A stretch of 30,881 nt of DNA from positions 1-30,881 of IMG/VR virus record IMGVR_UViG_3300046002_003351, one strand, 5' to 3'. The stretch is from a virus. Made by a program: the position numbers and the translations under genes. Of this stretch, positions 8,467 through 14,974 are shown piece by piece. Under the pieces are notes generated by a model, which did not search any database, had not been told where the DNA came from, and saw only the letters and a program-made list of their open reading frames with translations. Every line of letters starts with the position of its first letter. Within the stretch, counting starts at the first letter, position 1.

Positions 8467-8627
8467 TACTTGCAATAATTGGCCCACTGGCATAGGCATT
8501 TTTTTATTTTTTCTCCTGAGCCACAATGTCTGCAAATTTCATTGCGACCTTGTTTTGGCATTAGAACAATTGGCCCACCAGTTTTAGACCTAAGCACTGT
8601 TACTTTTCTTGGTTCGTGATTTGCCAT
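8466..8627 (-). CDS. SEC-C zinc-motif mini-protein
   Basis: A 53-residue protein read on the minus strand. Its ATG (8627) lies 3 bases after the stop of the upstream transferase and its TAA forms a TAATG junction with the next gene, so it is inside the coupled operon. The core QGRNEICRHCGSGEKIKKC (26-44) clearly matches the SEC-C zinc motif (consensus GRN.PCPCGSGKKYKKCC) found at the C-terminus of SecA and in many accessory proteins. Cysteines 32, 35, 44 and 46 (and H34) could bind one zinc, with one extra residue in the first pair compared with the usual C-x-C. The N-terminal ~25 residues are basic (KVTVLRSKTGGPIVLMPK). SEC-C domains bind proteins such as SecB or ribosome-linked partners, so an adaptor role is conceivable but not shown. 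Confidence 0.8.
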   Translation of the reverse strand: MANHEPRKVTVLRSKTGGPIVLMPKQGRNEICRHCGSGEKIKKCLCQWANYCK

Positions 8628-8630
8628 ATT

Positions 8631-9329
8631 TTATTTGTTTTTAAACTGTTTATAAAATTCAAAACTTTCAGCATCAGTATTGGCGTATAGAAAAACATCC
8701 CCAATATCTTCTACCCCACTAGCAGATTCATTGCCTAAACCACCATCCATTTGATATCTGTTTAGTCTATCCTTATGATGCCTACCGCCACATAAGCCTA
8801 CTCCGTGCTTAATTCCTATTGAAATGATTTTGCTTGGTGTCCAAGTTTTTTTTGAGCCATTTAAAACGTGCGAGTGTAGCCATAAGTGCAAGTCAGTATA
8901 TACCTCATTATCATTGGGCCAAGAAATGTTTAGATTAGGTTTTATCATTGTGTTCATCGCACTTGCTCTCTCAGGGTGATTCATCATAAAATATGACCTG
9001 AGACCAACGTGATAGTAATATGTATATGAAGTGCCAAATAAATCAGGCTTACCATTATCAATCCAAGCGGCCAACATTTCTTCAATGTATGTTGGTGAAT
9101 AGTAATCATCATTTTCAATTAGAAATATTACATCAAAATTATCATATTTTGAAACCCATTCATAACCTCTTCTATAGCGTTGTGTAATGTCGGGTTTTTC
9201 AGATTCAGCTGGGTTATTTACCAAAAGCACATAATGAATTTGCGCAGTTTGTTTTTTCAGCATTTTTTGGCATTGCTCAAGAAATTGCGGCCTATCTGAG
9301 CGGTCAGGAATAATGCAAGCTATTTTCAT
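8631..9329 (-). CDS. Glycosyltransferase, GT-A fold (first gene of the island)
   Basis: A 232-residue protein from the ATG at 9329. The frame extends up to 9356, but that TTG lies inside the promoter. It starts KIACIIPDRSDRPQFLEQCQKML, typical of a family 2-like enzyme, with YVLLVNNPAESEKPDITQRYRRGYEWVS (~33-60) and the metal-binding motif FLIENDDYYSPTYIEEML (69-86). A later HSHVLNGSKKTWTPSKIISIGIKHGVGLCGGRHH region may form the acceptor or catalytic side. There is no membrane segment. It is the first gene behind the minus-strand promoter and is followed after 3 bases by the SEC-C gene. Confidence 0.8.
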   Translation of the reverse strand: MKIACIIPDRSDRPQFLEQCQKMLKKQTAQIHYVLLVNNPAESEKPDITQRYRRGYEWVSKYDNFDVIFLIENDDYYSPTYIEEMLAAWIDNGKPDLFGTSYTYYYHVGLRSYFMMNHPERASAMNTMIKPNLNISWPNDNEVYTDLHLWLHSHVLNGSKKTWTPSKIISIGIKHGVGLCGGRHHKDRLNRYQMDGGLGNESASGVEDIGDVFLYANTDAESFEFYKQFKNK

Positions 9330-9353
9330 TTTACTAAGTGGGTTTAGTTTTTG

Positions 9354-9381
9354 CAAATATATAAATTATATTGAAATGCAA
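9354..9381 (-). promoter_or_regulatory. Bacteroidetes-type promoter of the glycan island
   Basis: On the minus strand, TTG (9379-9381) and TATATTTG (9354-9361) are separated by 17 bases. This fits the Bacteroidetes sigma-factor pattern TTG-N17-23-TAnnTTTG. Transcription would begin near 9347, about 18 bases before the ATG at 9329. The same TATATTTGCAAAA string recurs upstream of the RHH gene at 11615-11622. Confidence 0.7.
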
Positions 9382-9401
9382 CACTACATAATTATTTTTC
9401 T

Positions 9402-9409
9402 TACATTTG
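9402..9409 (+). promoter_or_regulatory. -7 element of the head operon promoter
   Basis: TACATTTG matches TAnnTTTG and lies 18 bases before the ATG at 9428. No TTG stands at the usual -33 distance, so the upstream half is weak and activation by a phage factor is possible. It is back to back with the glycan-island promoter. The extended string TACATTTGCA recurs at 28070-28079 before another gene start. Confidence 0.5.
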
Positions 9410-9427
9410 CAAATAAAATGTTACAAA

Positions 9428-9736
9428 ATGACAGTATACGATAGTGCCGATATATATCTTGAGAGCCGTACTGGCGCAAGGGCAAAGATAACAGCAATTG
9501 ATGCTATTGTTGATGCATTGCTTTTGACCGCTGCAAAAGCAGCTGCTGGAGAAAACATCTTGGAGTATTCCTTGGATGATGGGCAAACAAAAATTAAAAC
9601 AGTTAGGAGGTCATCAAAAGAAATTGAGGCAAGTATTATGGCTTTTCAAAGGCTAAAACAATTATACATTAATCAACTTAATGGGCGTGTCTTCAGAATG
9701 ATTGATAGTAAAAACTTTAATATCGGGAGGATTTAA
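9428..9736 (+). CDS. gpW-like head-tail connector protein
   Basis: A 102-residue protein from the ATG at 9428. An upstream TTG at 9407 lies within the promoter and is rejected. The pattern is a helical start (TVYDSADIYLESRTGARAKITAIDAIVDALLLTAA), the SLDDGQTKIKTVRRSSKEIEASIMAFQRLKQLYINQL segment (~47-83), and a short basic tail. The 'slddG...i.tvrRs..eIe..i' stretch is like that of gpW-type joining proteins encoded just before the portal. Position supports this: the order here, W-like then portal, protease, decoration, capsid, is the lambda order. In lambda, gpW is needed to finish the head before tail joining. The identification rests mainly on position and pattern. Confidence 0.6.
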   Translation: MTVYDSADIYLESRTGARAKITAIDAIVDALLLTAAKAAAGENILEYSLDDGQTKIKTVRRSSKEIEASIMAFQRLKQLYINQLNGRVFRMIDSKNFNIGRI

Positions 9737-9737
9737 A

Positions 9738-11390
9738 ATGGGATGGCTAAATAATTTATTTGCAAGTAAAAATAGTGTTGAAAATGTAGTCAATCTTCCA
9801 CCAGCAAAATATGTTCCTCACAAACCAGTTGCAACTGCATCATCATTGTTTACTAATGACCAATTTAGCGGGAGCAGATTTATGTTTTCAGTTTCATTTG
9901 ATGGGGAAAAAAACTTGGGAGAGGCTGGCCCATTAATTGATTACAGAAATGATTATATTGGTTTACGTTTACGTTCTTGGCAGTTATTTTATGAATCAGA
10001 AATTGCGCAAACCATCATCAAGCGTGACACACTTTGGAAAATATCAAAAGGTCTAAAATTAGAGGCGCAGCCAAATGAAGAAGTGATTAAATCTGAAGGG
10101 TATAATGTATCTGATTTACAAGGCGTGGATGATTTGATAGAATACAGATGGGAAAACTTTGCAAACTCTCCAAGGACAAGTTATAATGGGCAAATGACAT
10201 TGCACCAATTGGCAAAAGAATGTTATAAAAATAGCCGCATTGGTGGAGATGTTCTTGTGGTTTTACGCATTGAAAATAAAAAATTAAATGTCCAGCTAAT
10301 AGATGGCTCAAGTGTGCAATCCCCATTGTTATCTGACACTCAATTTTTATCAGACACCACTAACGGAAATAAAACTGCAAATGGAATAGTTACCAATTCT
10401 AAAGGCCAGCACATTGCATATTGGGTGCAAACTGGAGTATTAACATTTGAGAGGATTGAAGCGGTGCAAAAAAGTACTGGTCTATTGATGGCATTTATGG
10501 TTAATGGTTTGCGTTATAAAATTACTGATAGTAGGTGTATGCCTTTGTTATCTGTGGTTTTAGAAACAGTTAAGAAAATAGAACGATACAAAGAGGCTAC
10601 AGTAGGCAGCGCAGAGAATGCTGCTAAAATTTCTATAGCCATCGAACACGATATTAATAGTAGCGGTGAGAACCCATTTATAGACCAGCTTTCAAACGCA
10701 CTGAACTATAATAATAATTTAGACATCCCAACTGATATCAATGGTATAGAGCTTTCTAAAACTGTTGCAGCGGTAACTACAAATCAAACTGTAAACTTAC
10801 CTCAAGGCGCAAAACTAAAGACCATTGAGCATAATGCTGAGGTTCATTTTAAAGACTTTTACAATACAAATAAAGATGCTATTGCAGCAGCTTGTGATAT
10901 TCCAAGCAGTGTGGTATTTATGAAGCACGATGGCAGCTACTCAGCAAGTAGAGCAGATTTGAAAGATTGGGAGCATACATTGATGGTAGGGCGTGATGAA
11001 TTTTCAATTCAATTTTATCAACGCATCTATAACGTATGGCTATGGCTTGAGGTAATGACATTGAAAATATCTTTACCAAATTACATAAGAGCATTTACAG
11101 ACAAGAACTATGTTGCAATTGATGCATATAACCAATCAAGATGGAAAGGGCCAACAGTGCCTCATATTGACCCGCTAAAAGAAGTTCAGGCAGTTAGATT
11201 AATGTTAGGAGTGCAAGGTGAAAGCTTACCATTAATAACAATGGAAGAGGCTACAGACTTTTTAAACACTGGAGATAGTGATGAAAATATGAAACAATTC
11301 AAGGAAGAGCTAGATGAAGCCAAAGCAAATGGTGTATATATTGAGCCTATTCGTGGAGGTGGTGCGCCAAGTGATACTCAAGGAAATTAG
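9738..11390 (+). CDS. Portal protein, lambda gpB-type
   Basis: A 550-residue protein. The ATG at 9738 follows a GGGAGGA Shine-Dalgarno-like stretch (9725-9731), favouring it over an in-frame start at 9702 inside the previous gene. Features of the lambda portal family are LRLRSWQLFYESEIAQTIIKRD (~75-96), RIGGDVLVVLRIE (~165-177), and the family signature AACDIPSSVVFMKHDGSYSASRADLKDWEH (~386-415). Twelve copies form the ring at one head vertex through which DNA is packaged and released and to which the neck binds. Length is close to lambda gpB (533). It is directly followed by a convergent regulator gene rather than the protease. Confidence 0.92.
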   Translation: MGWLNNLFASKNSVENVVNLPPAKYVPHKPVATASSLFTNDQFSGSRFMFSVSFDGEKNLGEAGPLIDYRNDYIGLRLRSWQLFYESEIAQTIIKRDTLWKISKGLKLEAQPNEEVIKSEGYNVSDLQGVDDLIEYRWENFANSPRTSYNGQMTLHQLAKECYKNSRIGGDVLVVLRIENKKLNVQLIDGSSVQSPLLSDTQFLSDTTNGNKTANGIVTNSKGQHIAYWVQTGVLTFERIEAVQKSTGLLMAFMVNGLRYKITDSRCMPLLSVVLETVKKIERYKEATVGSAENAAKISIAIEHDINSSGENPFIDQLSNALNYNNNLDIPTDINGIELSKTVAAVTTNQTVNLPQGAKLKTIEHNAEVHFKDFYNTNKDAIAAACDIPSSVVFMKHDGSYSASRADLKDWEHTLMVGRDEFSIQFYQRIYNVWLWLEVMTLKISLPNYIRAFTDKNYVAIDAYNQSRWKGPTVPHIDPLKEVQAVRLMLGVQGESLPLITMEEATDFLNTGDSDENMKQFKEELDEAKANGVYIEPIRGGGAPSDTQGN

Positions 11391-11392
11391 TT

Positions 11393-11593
11393 TTATTTTT
11401 CAGGATAATTTTTTTCTAAATAATCACTGATAATTAATTTCCCAAAATCTGATTTGCTAATTCCTTTTTTTAATCGAATATCTTCAAATCTTTGAGCCAT
11501 TTTCTTAGGCACATTTCTTATTCTTATTTCTGAAAAATTTGAATAGTCATACTTCCTGATGTTATCTTCCAGCTCATTAGTAAAATTTGTCAT
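11393..11593 (-). CDS. Ribbon-helix-helix DNA-binding protein
   Basis: A 66-residue protein from the ATG at 11593; the longer frame to 11659 runs through the promoter. Residues ~21-62 (SEIRIRNVPKKMAQRFEDIRLKKGISKSDFGKLIISDYLEKN) have the MetJ/Arc ribbon-helix-helix layout. A short beta strand (EIRIRNVP) would insert into the DNA major groove, followed by two amphipathic helices joined by a G-I-S-K/S turn. It should bind DNA as a dimer, usually repressing its own promoter. It is alone on the minus strand between portal and protease and has its own promoter, with an inverted repeat in the leader. Target genes other than itself are unknown. Confidence 0.75.
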   Translation of the reverse strand: MTNFTNELEDNIRKYDYSNFSEIRIRNVPKKMAQRFEDIRLKKGISKSDFGKLIISDYLEKNYPEK

Positions 11594-11596
11594 AGA

Positions 11597-11622
11597 ATAT
11601 TTGTTTTGATTTTGCAAATATA
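11597..11622 (-). promoter_or_regulatory. Promoter -7 element and candidate operator of the RHH gene
   Basis: On the minus strand TATATTTG (11615-11622) fits TAnnTTTG and precedes the ATG at 11593 by 21 bases. On the plus strand ATATTTG (11597-11603) and CAAATAT (11615-11621) form a 7-bp inverted repeat with an 11-base spacer. One arm overlaps the promoter element, a fitting place for self-repression. No -33 TTG is seen at the usual distance. Confidence 0.5.
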
Positions 11623-11673
11623 TAATTTTTCCCATAATGAGGTAAAATAAAATATACAATTAATTATCAATTT

Positions 11674-11681
11674 TACTTTTG
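11674..11681 (+). promoter_or_regulatory. -7 promoter element before the protease gene
   Basis: TACTTTTG fits TAnnTTTG and lies only 8 bases before the ATG at 11690, so any transcript would have a very short leader or none. No TTG is found at the -33 distance. It may restart transcription of the capsid genes downstream of the inserted minus-strand RHH gene. Confidence 0.35.
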
Positions 11682-11689
11682 TTTGCAAG

Positions 11690-12694
11690 ATGGCAAATGA
11701 AGTATTACTATACGGAAGAATTGATAGCGAAACAGCAACAATGTTTCACGAATCCTTGCAAGAAATTGAAGGAAACGATGAAATGATGCTGCGCATTAAT
11801 TCTATTGGTGGTTCTCCTGAATTTGGCTGGGGTATTATCTCAATGTGGAATGAAATAAAAACACCTAAAAAAATTCGTGTTGATGGTCAGGCGCATTCTA
11901 CAGCAGCATTTCTATTATGCTATGCTGAATATTCAGAATCATTAGATGTTGCAGAATTCTTAATACATCGTGCAGCTTATCCTGACTGGATGGAAAATTC
12001 AGTAGAATTTGATGATGCAACTAAAGGTAATTTAATGAGAGTTAACAAATCTATAGAGGCAGCATTTAGAGCAAAAGTTGATATAGTAAAATTTGAAGCA
12101 TTACCACAAATGGCTGGTAAGAAAACCAAAGATATTTTTTCAATGGATGCAAGAATTGATATTTATTTAACTGCCAAAGAAGCTAAATCTATTGGATTAA
12201 TAAATAAAGTTATCCCACTTACACCAAGTATTACAGCAGAAATTAAAGCTTATGCAAAAGCCGCATCAAGCAATGTTTTTGTTCCTAAAGAAACAACAGA
12301 AAAAGAATTACAAAATAAACCAATAAATAAAAAACAAATGACAGCAGACCAATTAAAATCAGAACACCCCGAAGTGTTCAACTCAATTGCTAAATCAGCG
12401 GTTGATGCTGAGCGTGATAGAGTGGGAGCGTGGATGGCATTCAATGATATTGATGCTGTCGCAGTAGCAAAAGGAATTACAGAAGGCAAGACTATGTCAC
12501 AAACAGATATGGCTGACTTTACACGCAAAGGCATTGCTAAAGGAGCAGTTGCAAAAGCGGAAACTGAAACTATCCCTCCAGTGAATGGTGCTGAAACAAA
12601 AACAGCAGACCAATTAGCTAATGAGGCAAAAGAAACAGCAACAAAGGATTTTTTAACCGCAGCAAAAGAAGCTGCAAAAATACACTTAAAATAA
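11690..12694 (+). CDS. ClpP-fold prohead protease with C-terminal scaffold domain
   Basis: A 334-residue protein. Residues 1-175 are a ClpP/SppA-like S14 protease that matures the head: the oxyanion-loop motif INSIGGSPEFG (36-46), the nucleophile region DGQAHSTAAFLL (65-76, S70), H93 in FLIHRAAYP, and D157 in DIYLTAKEAKSIGLI, the ClpP triad order. From ~217 onward the protein is a charged, alanine-rich helical segment like the scaffold part of Mu I/Z and lambda C/Nu3. An in-frame ATG at 12338 (M217), preceded by an A-rich stretch, could start a separate 118-residue scaffold protein. It sits between portal and decoration genes, as in lambda. Confidence 0.9.
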   Translation: MANEVLLYGRIDSETATMFHESLQEIEGNDEMMLRINSIGGSPEFGWGIISMWNEIKTPKKIRVDGQAHSTAAFLLCYAEYSESLDVAEFLIHRAAYPDWMENSVEFDDATKGNLMRVNKSIEAAFRAKVDIVKFEALPQMAGKKTKDIFSMDARIDIYLTAKEAKSIGLINKVIPLTPSITAEIKAYAKAASSNVFVPKETTEKELQNKPINKKQMTADQLKSEHPEVFNSIAKSAVDAERDRVGAWMAFNDIDAVAVAKGITEGKTMSQTDMADFTRKGIAKGAVAKAETETIPPVNGAETKTADQLANEAKETATKDFLTAAKEAAKIHLK

Positions 12695-12695
12695 G

Positions 12696-13109
12696 ATGGG
12701 AACATTAATAACAAACAACAATAATGCGAAAATCTTTATATGGGATAATCGTTATGAAGAAGGCACTTATACAAATGTAAGTGGAAGCGAAGTTTCTTTA
12801 ACAAAAGGAATGCTTATGGGCCGTATTTCGGCATCTCAAAAACTTGTTCCTTTAGCATCAGGAGCTAGCAATGGTAGTCAATTTCCAGTTGGAATTTTAG
12901 CTGATGATTACACTGTAGATTATGGTGAATCAGTAAATGTGACAATTTGCATCGGTGGAGATGTTGCTGAAGAACTTGTAACATTAAATGGTACAGACAC
13001 ACTTGCAACTGTAATTTCAAGCCGTTCTATTCGTGATAGAATTGCTGCTGATACACTTGGAATTAAATTAGTTCTTGGTGAACAAATGACCGCATACGAT
13101 AATCAATAA
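12696..13109 (+). CDS. Head decoration protein, lambda gpD-like
   Basis: A 137-residue protein 1 base after the protease stop and just before the capsid gene, the lambda D position. The central part KGMLMGRISASQKLVPLASGASNGSQFPVGILADDYTV (~37-75) has the gpD pattern: a 'G.vLGkit....P' strand, then 'A.GIL' and a following acidic/beta segment. A second segment holds VNVTICIGGDVAEELVTLNG. gpD trimers stud the capsid surface at three-fold sites and brace it after expansion. It is longer than lambda gpD (110), with an N-terminal extension of ~25 residues. Confidence 0.75.
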   Translation: MGTLITNNNNAKIFIWDNRYEEGTYTNVSGSEVSLTKGMLMGRISASQKLVPLASGASNGSQFPVGILADDYTVDYGESVNVTICIGGDVAEELVTLNGTDTLATVISSRSIRDRIAADTLGIKLVLGEQMTAYDNQ

Positions 13110-13135
13110 TCAACCTTAAAAATAAATAATACAAA

Positions 13136-14185
13136 ATGGGAGTAATACCAGCAAGTCAAGCAAGAGCGTTATTTACGCAAGGTTTGGTAGACATTTATAG
13201 AGAGCAAGTTCAAACAACTGCTTTTTTACGTTCATTCTTTCCTACAGAAGAATTTGGAACTAAGTACCTCAGTGTTGAGGTAGAACGTGGCTTTGAAAAA
13301 GTTGCCGTTGATATTCTTAGAGGCACAGAAGGCCAAAGAAATGTATTCAGCAAGTCAACTGAAAAAATTTGGGAGCCGCCTCTATATAAGGAGTTTTTCG
13401 ATATGACACAGTTAGATGTGTACGATAGATTATTTACCTCAACTGGAGATATTTCAGATGCCGATTTAGGTGGTTTAATTGCTGAAAGTGCCAAGAGATT
13501 AATGTCTCTACAACAAAAAATTGAACGTGCTTACGAATTGCAAGCATCACAAGTTTTGTTTGATGGTATCACAACTTTAAGTGCAGTTGAATCTATTGAT
13601 TGGAAGCGTAAAGCTGGGTCATTAGTTGACGAGTCTGCAACCACTTGGTTGACAAACACCAACAATCCATTTACAACTTTAGAAACTGGTGCGCAATTTA
13701 TCAGAACTAACGGAAAATCTCAAGGCGAAGTTTACAATGTAATTATGGCCGCAAATGTATTAACTGCATTCCTTGGTAATACTTATGTAAAAGAGCGTAG
13801 TGATATTTTAAATTTCAATTTAGGTAACGTAAATTTACCACAAAGAAATTCTGTTGGTGCTGCATATCACGGAAGAGTTTCTTCAGGTTCTTATTTGTTT
13901 GACATTTGGACTTACCCTGAAGAGTATACTAATTCTGCTGGTGTTGCAACTGGATATATTCCAACTAAAAAGTTGACAATTTTGCCTACAAATCCACGTT
14001 TCAAAATGGCTTTTGCAGCAGTTCCTCAATTAATTGAAAGTGGTGTTCAAAATATCAGAGGTGCTTACAAAGTTTCTGAGTATATTGACCAAAGAAAAGC
14101 AACTCACGAAATTGAGATTCAATCTGCTGGTTTAGCAATTCCAGTAGCTGTTGACCAAATTTTTACAGCACAAGTTTTAGCTTAA
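13136..14185 (+). CDS. Major capsid protein, lambda gpE-type (HK97 fold)
   Basis: A 349-residue protein, close to the 341 of lambda gpE. Recognised by LVDIYREQVQTTAFLRSFFPTEEFGTKYLSVEVERG (~18-53), FSKSTEKIWEPPLYKEFFDMTQLDVYDRLF (~71-100), and the C-terminal IPTKKLTILPTNPRFKMAFAAVPQ and QSAGLAIPVAVDQIF segments, all in the gpE family order. The extended FEKVAVDILRG region probably corresponds to the E-loop strand. Hundreds of copies form the icosahedral head. The ATG follows a 26-base gap with an A-rich stretch. A GC-rich hairpin lies just after the stop. Confidence 0.92.
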   Translation: MGVIPASQARALFTQGLVDIYREQVQTTAFLRSFFPTEEFGTKYLSVEVERGFEKVAVDILRGTEGQRNVFSKSTEKIWEPPLYKEFFDMTQLDVYDRLFTSTGDISDADLGGLIAESAKRLMSLQQKIERAYELQASQVLFDGITTLSAVESIDWKRKAGSLVDESATTWLTNTNNPFTTLETGAQFIRTNGKSQGEVYNVIMAANVLTAFLGNTYVKERSDILNFNLGNVNLPQRNSVGAAYHGRVSSGSYLFDIWTYPEEYTNSAGVATGYIPTKKLTILPTNPRFKMAFAAVPQLIESGVQNIRGAYKVSEYIDQRKATHEIEIQSAGLAIPVAVDQIFTAQVLA

Positions 14186-14191
14186 TCACTA

Positions 14192-14215
14192 GGGAGTAGT
14201 AGCAATGCTACTCCC
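14192..14215 (+). terminator. Hairpin after the major capsid gene
   Basis: GGGAGTAG (14192-14199) pairs perfectly with CTACTCCC (14208-14215) over an 8-base loop. It lies 6 bases after the capsid stop. The 3' flank (ATAATTTTA) is T-rich but not a clean U-tract, so it may be a partial terminator or a 3'-end stabiliser of the capsid message rather than a full stop. Confidence 0.55.
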
Positions 14216-14230
14216 ATAATTTTATACCCA

Positions 14231-14524
14231 ATGGATTATATAGTAAAAGCTTTGACAGTATCAGGTTTATCAAAAAAAATACATCGTTCAGGAGATATAG
14301 TTAATGACAATGACTTCCCAGCTAACAGAGCAAAAGAGTTGGTCAATAGCGGTTTTTTAGTTGAGGTTGTAGAGAAAAATATTGATGGCCCAATTGGCAA
14401 GAATAAGATTGAAGTTGCTAGTAAGAATCAAGAGTTAATAGTTGAGGAAAAAACTGAGACAAATAACATTCTTGAAGAGATGGCAAACAAATCAAGCTCT
14501 AAAAAAGGTAACAGTAAAAAATAA
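14231..14524 (+). CDS. Small head protein after the capsid gene, function unknown
   Basis: A 97-residue protein. The N-terminal half (MDYIVKALTVSGLSKKIHRSGDIVNDNDFPANRAKELVNSGFLVEVV) is a short domain of the type 'g....G.iv.e.dFp...a.eLv..GflVe', common in phage small head proteins. The C-terminal half is a charged tail ending in KSSSKKGNSKK. It takes the place of lambda FI or a related packaging/completion protein, but sequence similarity to FI is not evident. The position between two hairpins suggests its expression level differs from that of the capsid. No enzyme motif is seen. Confidence 0.7.
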   Translation: MDYIVKALTVSGLSKKIHRSGDIVNDNDFPANRAKELVNSGFLVEVVEKNIDGPIGKNKIEVASKNQELIVEEKTETNNILEEMANKSSSKKGNSKK

Positions 14525-14543
14525 TAAATTAAATTACAAATTT

Positions 14544-14579
14544 AAAAAGCGTTACTGGTTTTCATTAACGCTTTTTTTT
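14544..14579 (+). terminator. Intrinsic terminator
   Basis: A perfect 11-bp stem: AAAAAGCGTTA (14544-14554) pairs with TAACGCTTTTT (14566-14576), with an 11-base loop and a run of T (14572-14579). It is the strongest terminator-like structure in the window. It lies 20 bases after the previous stop and 12 bases before the next ATG, so it would reduce transcription of the completion and baseplate genes relative to the capsid gene. Confidence 0.85.
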
Positions 14580-14590
14580 ATACCGATAAA

Positions 14591-14974
14591 ATGGGATTGA
14601 TGGATGAAATAAAATTAGATATTCAAGACATAACTAGCAATAGTAATGAATTTGGAATTTCTATAACATTCACAAATCCTAGTGACACACAAACCATTCA
14701 AGTAGTAGGCACTGCATCAAATCATTTTATGCAATTTGATTTTGAAAGTGGAAAAAATATCAATTCGCAAAACACGCACGTTACTGTTAGTGAACAATTA
14801 TTTATTGATGCTGGTTACAAAATTAGAAATGTGGACAATAAGGTATCAATGAAAAAGCATAGGGTGTCTTGGATAGACACAACTGGTGTAAGTGGAAGCT
14901 ACGAAGTTATTGAAGCAATGCCTGACCAATCTGTAGGACTGATAGTATTCATTTTAGGCAACAGAAAAGCATAA
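14591..14974 (+). CDS. Head-completion / head-tail joining protein (lambda FII-like by position)
   Basis: A 127-residue, beta-rich protein: LDIQDITSNSNEFGISITFTNPSDTQTIQVVGTASNHFMQFD, then KHRVSWIDTTGVSGSYEVIEAMPDQSVGLIVFILGN. The strand pattern and the position (capsid, small protein, this gene, then a tail-terminator-like gene) fit an FII-type or neck beta-barrel joining protein. No motif gives the family securely. It starts 12 bases after the terminator and its last base overlaps the next ATG (TAATG), so it is coupled to the next gene. Confidence 0.55.
   Translation: MGLMDEIKLDIQDITSNSNEFGISITFTNPSDTQTIQVVGTASNHFMQFDFESGKNINSQNTHVTVSEQLFIDAGYKIRNVDNKVSMKKHRVSWIDTTGVSGSYEVIEAMPDQSVGLIVFILGNRKA

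Noticed and set aside
4030-9329. DNA base glucosylation system
   Set aside because: No hydroxymethylase, dNTP-modifying enzyme or T4-like base glucosyltransferase is seen; the methyltransferases are sugar-type (TylF, FkbM).
9406-9415. ATTTGCAAAT palindrome as an operator
   Set aside because: It is explained by the TAnnTTTGCA promoter element plus A-rich start context; a 10-base AT-rich palindrome is expected by chance here.
12250-12714. 154-codon open frame on the minus strand
   Set aside because: It lies antisense to the protease-scaffold gene, whose family and motifs are certain; the frame is a shadow of its alanine-rich codons.
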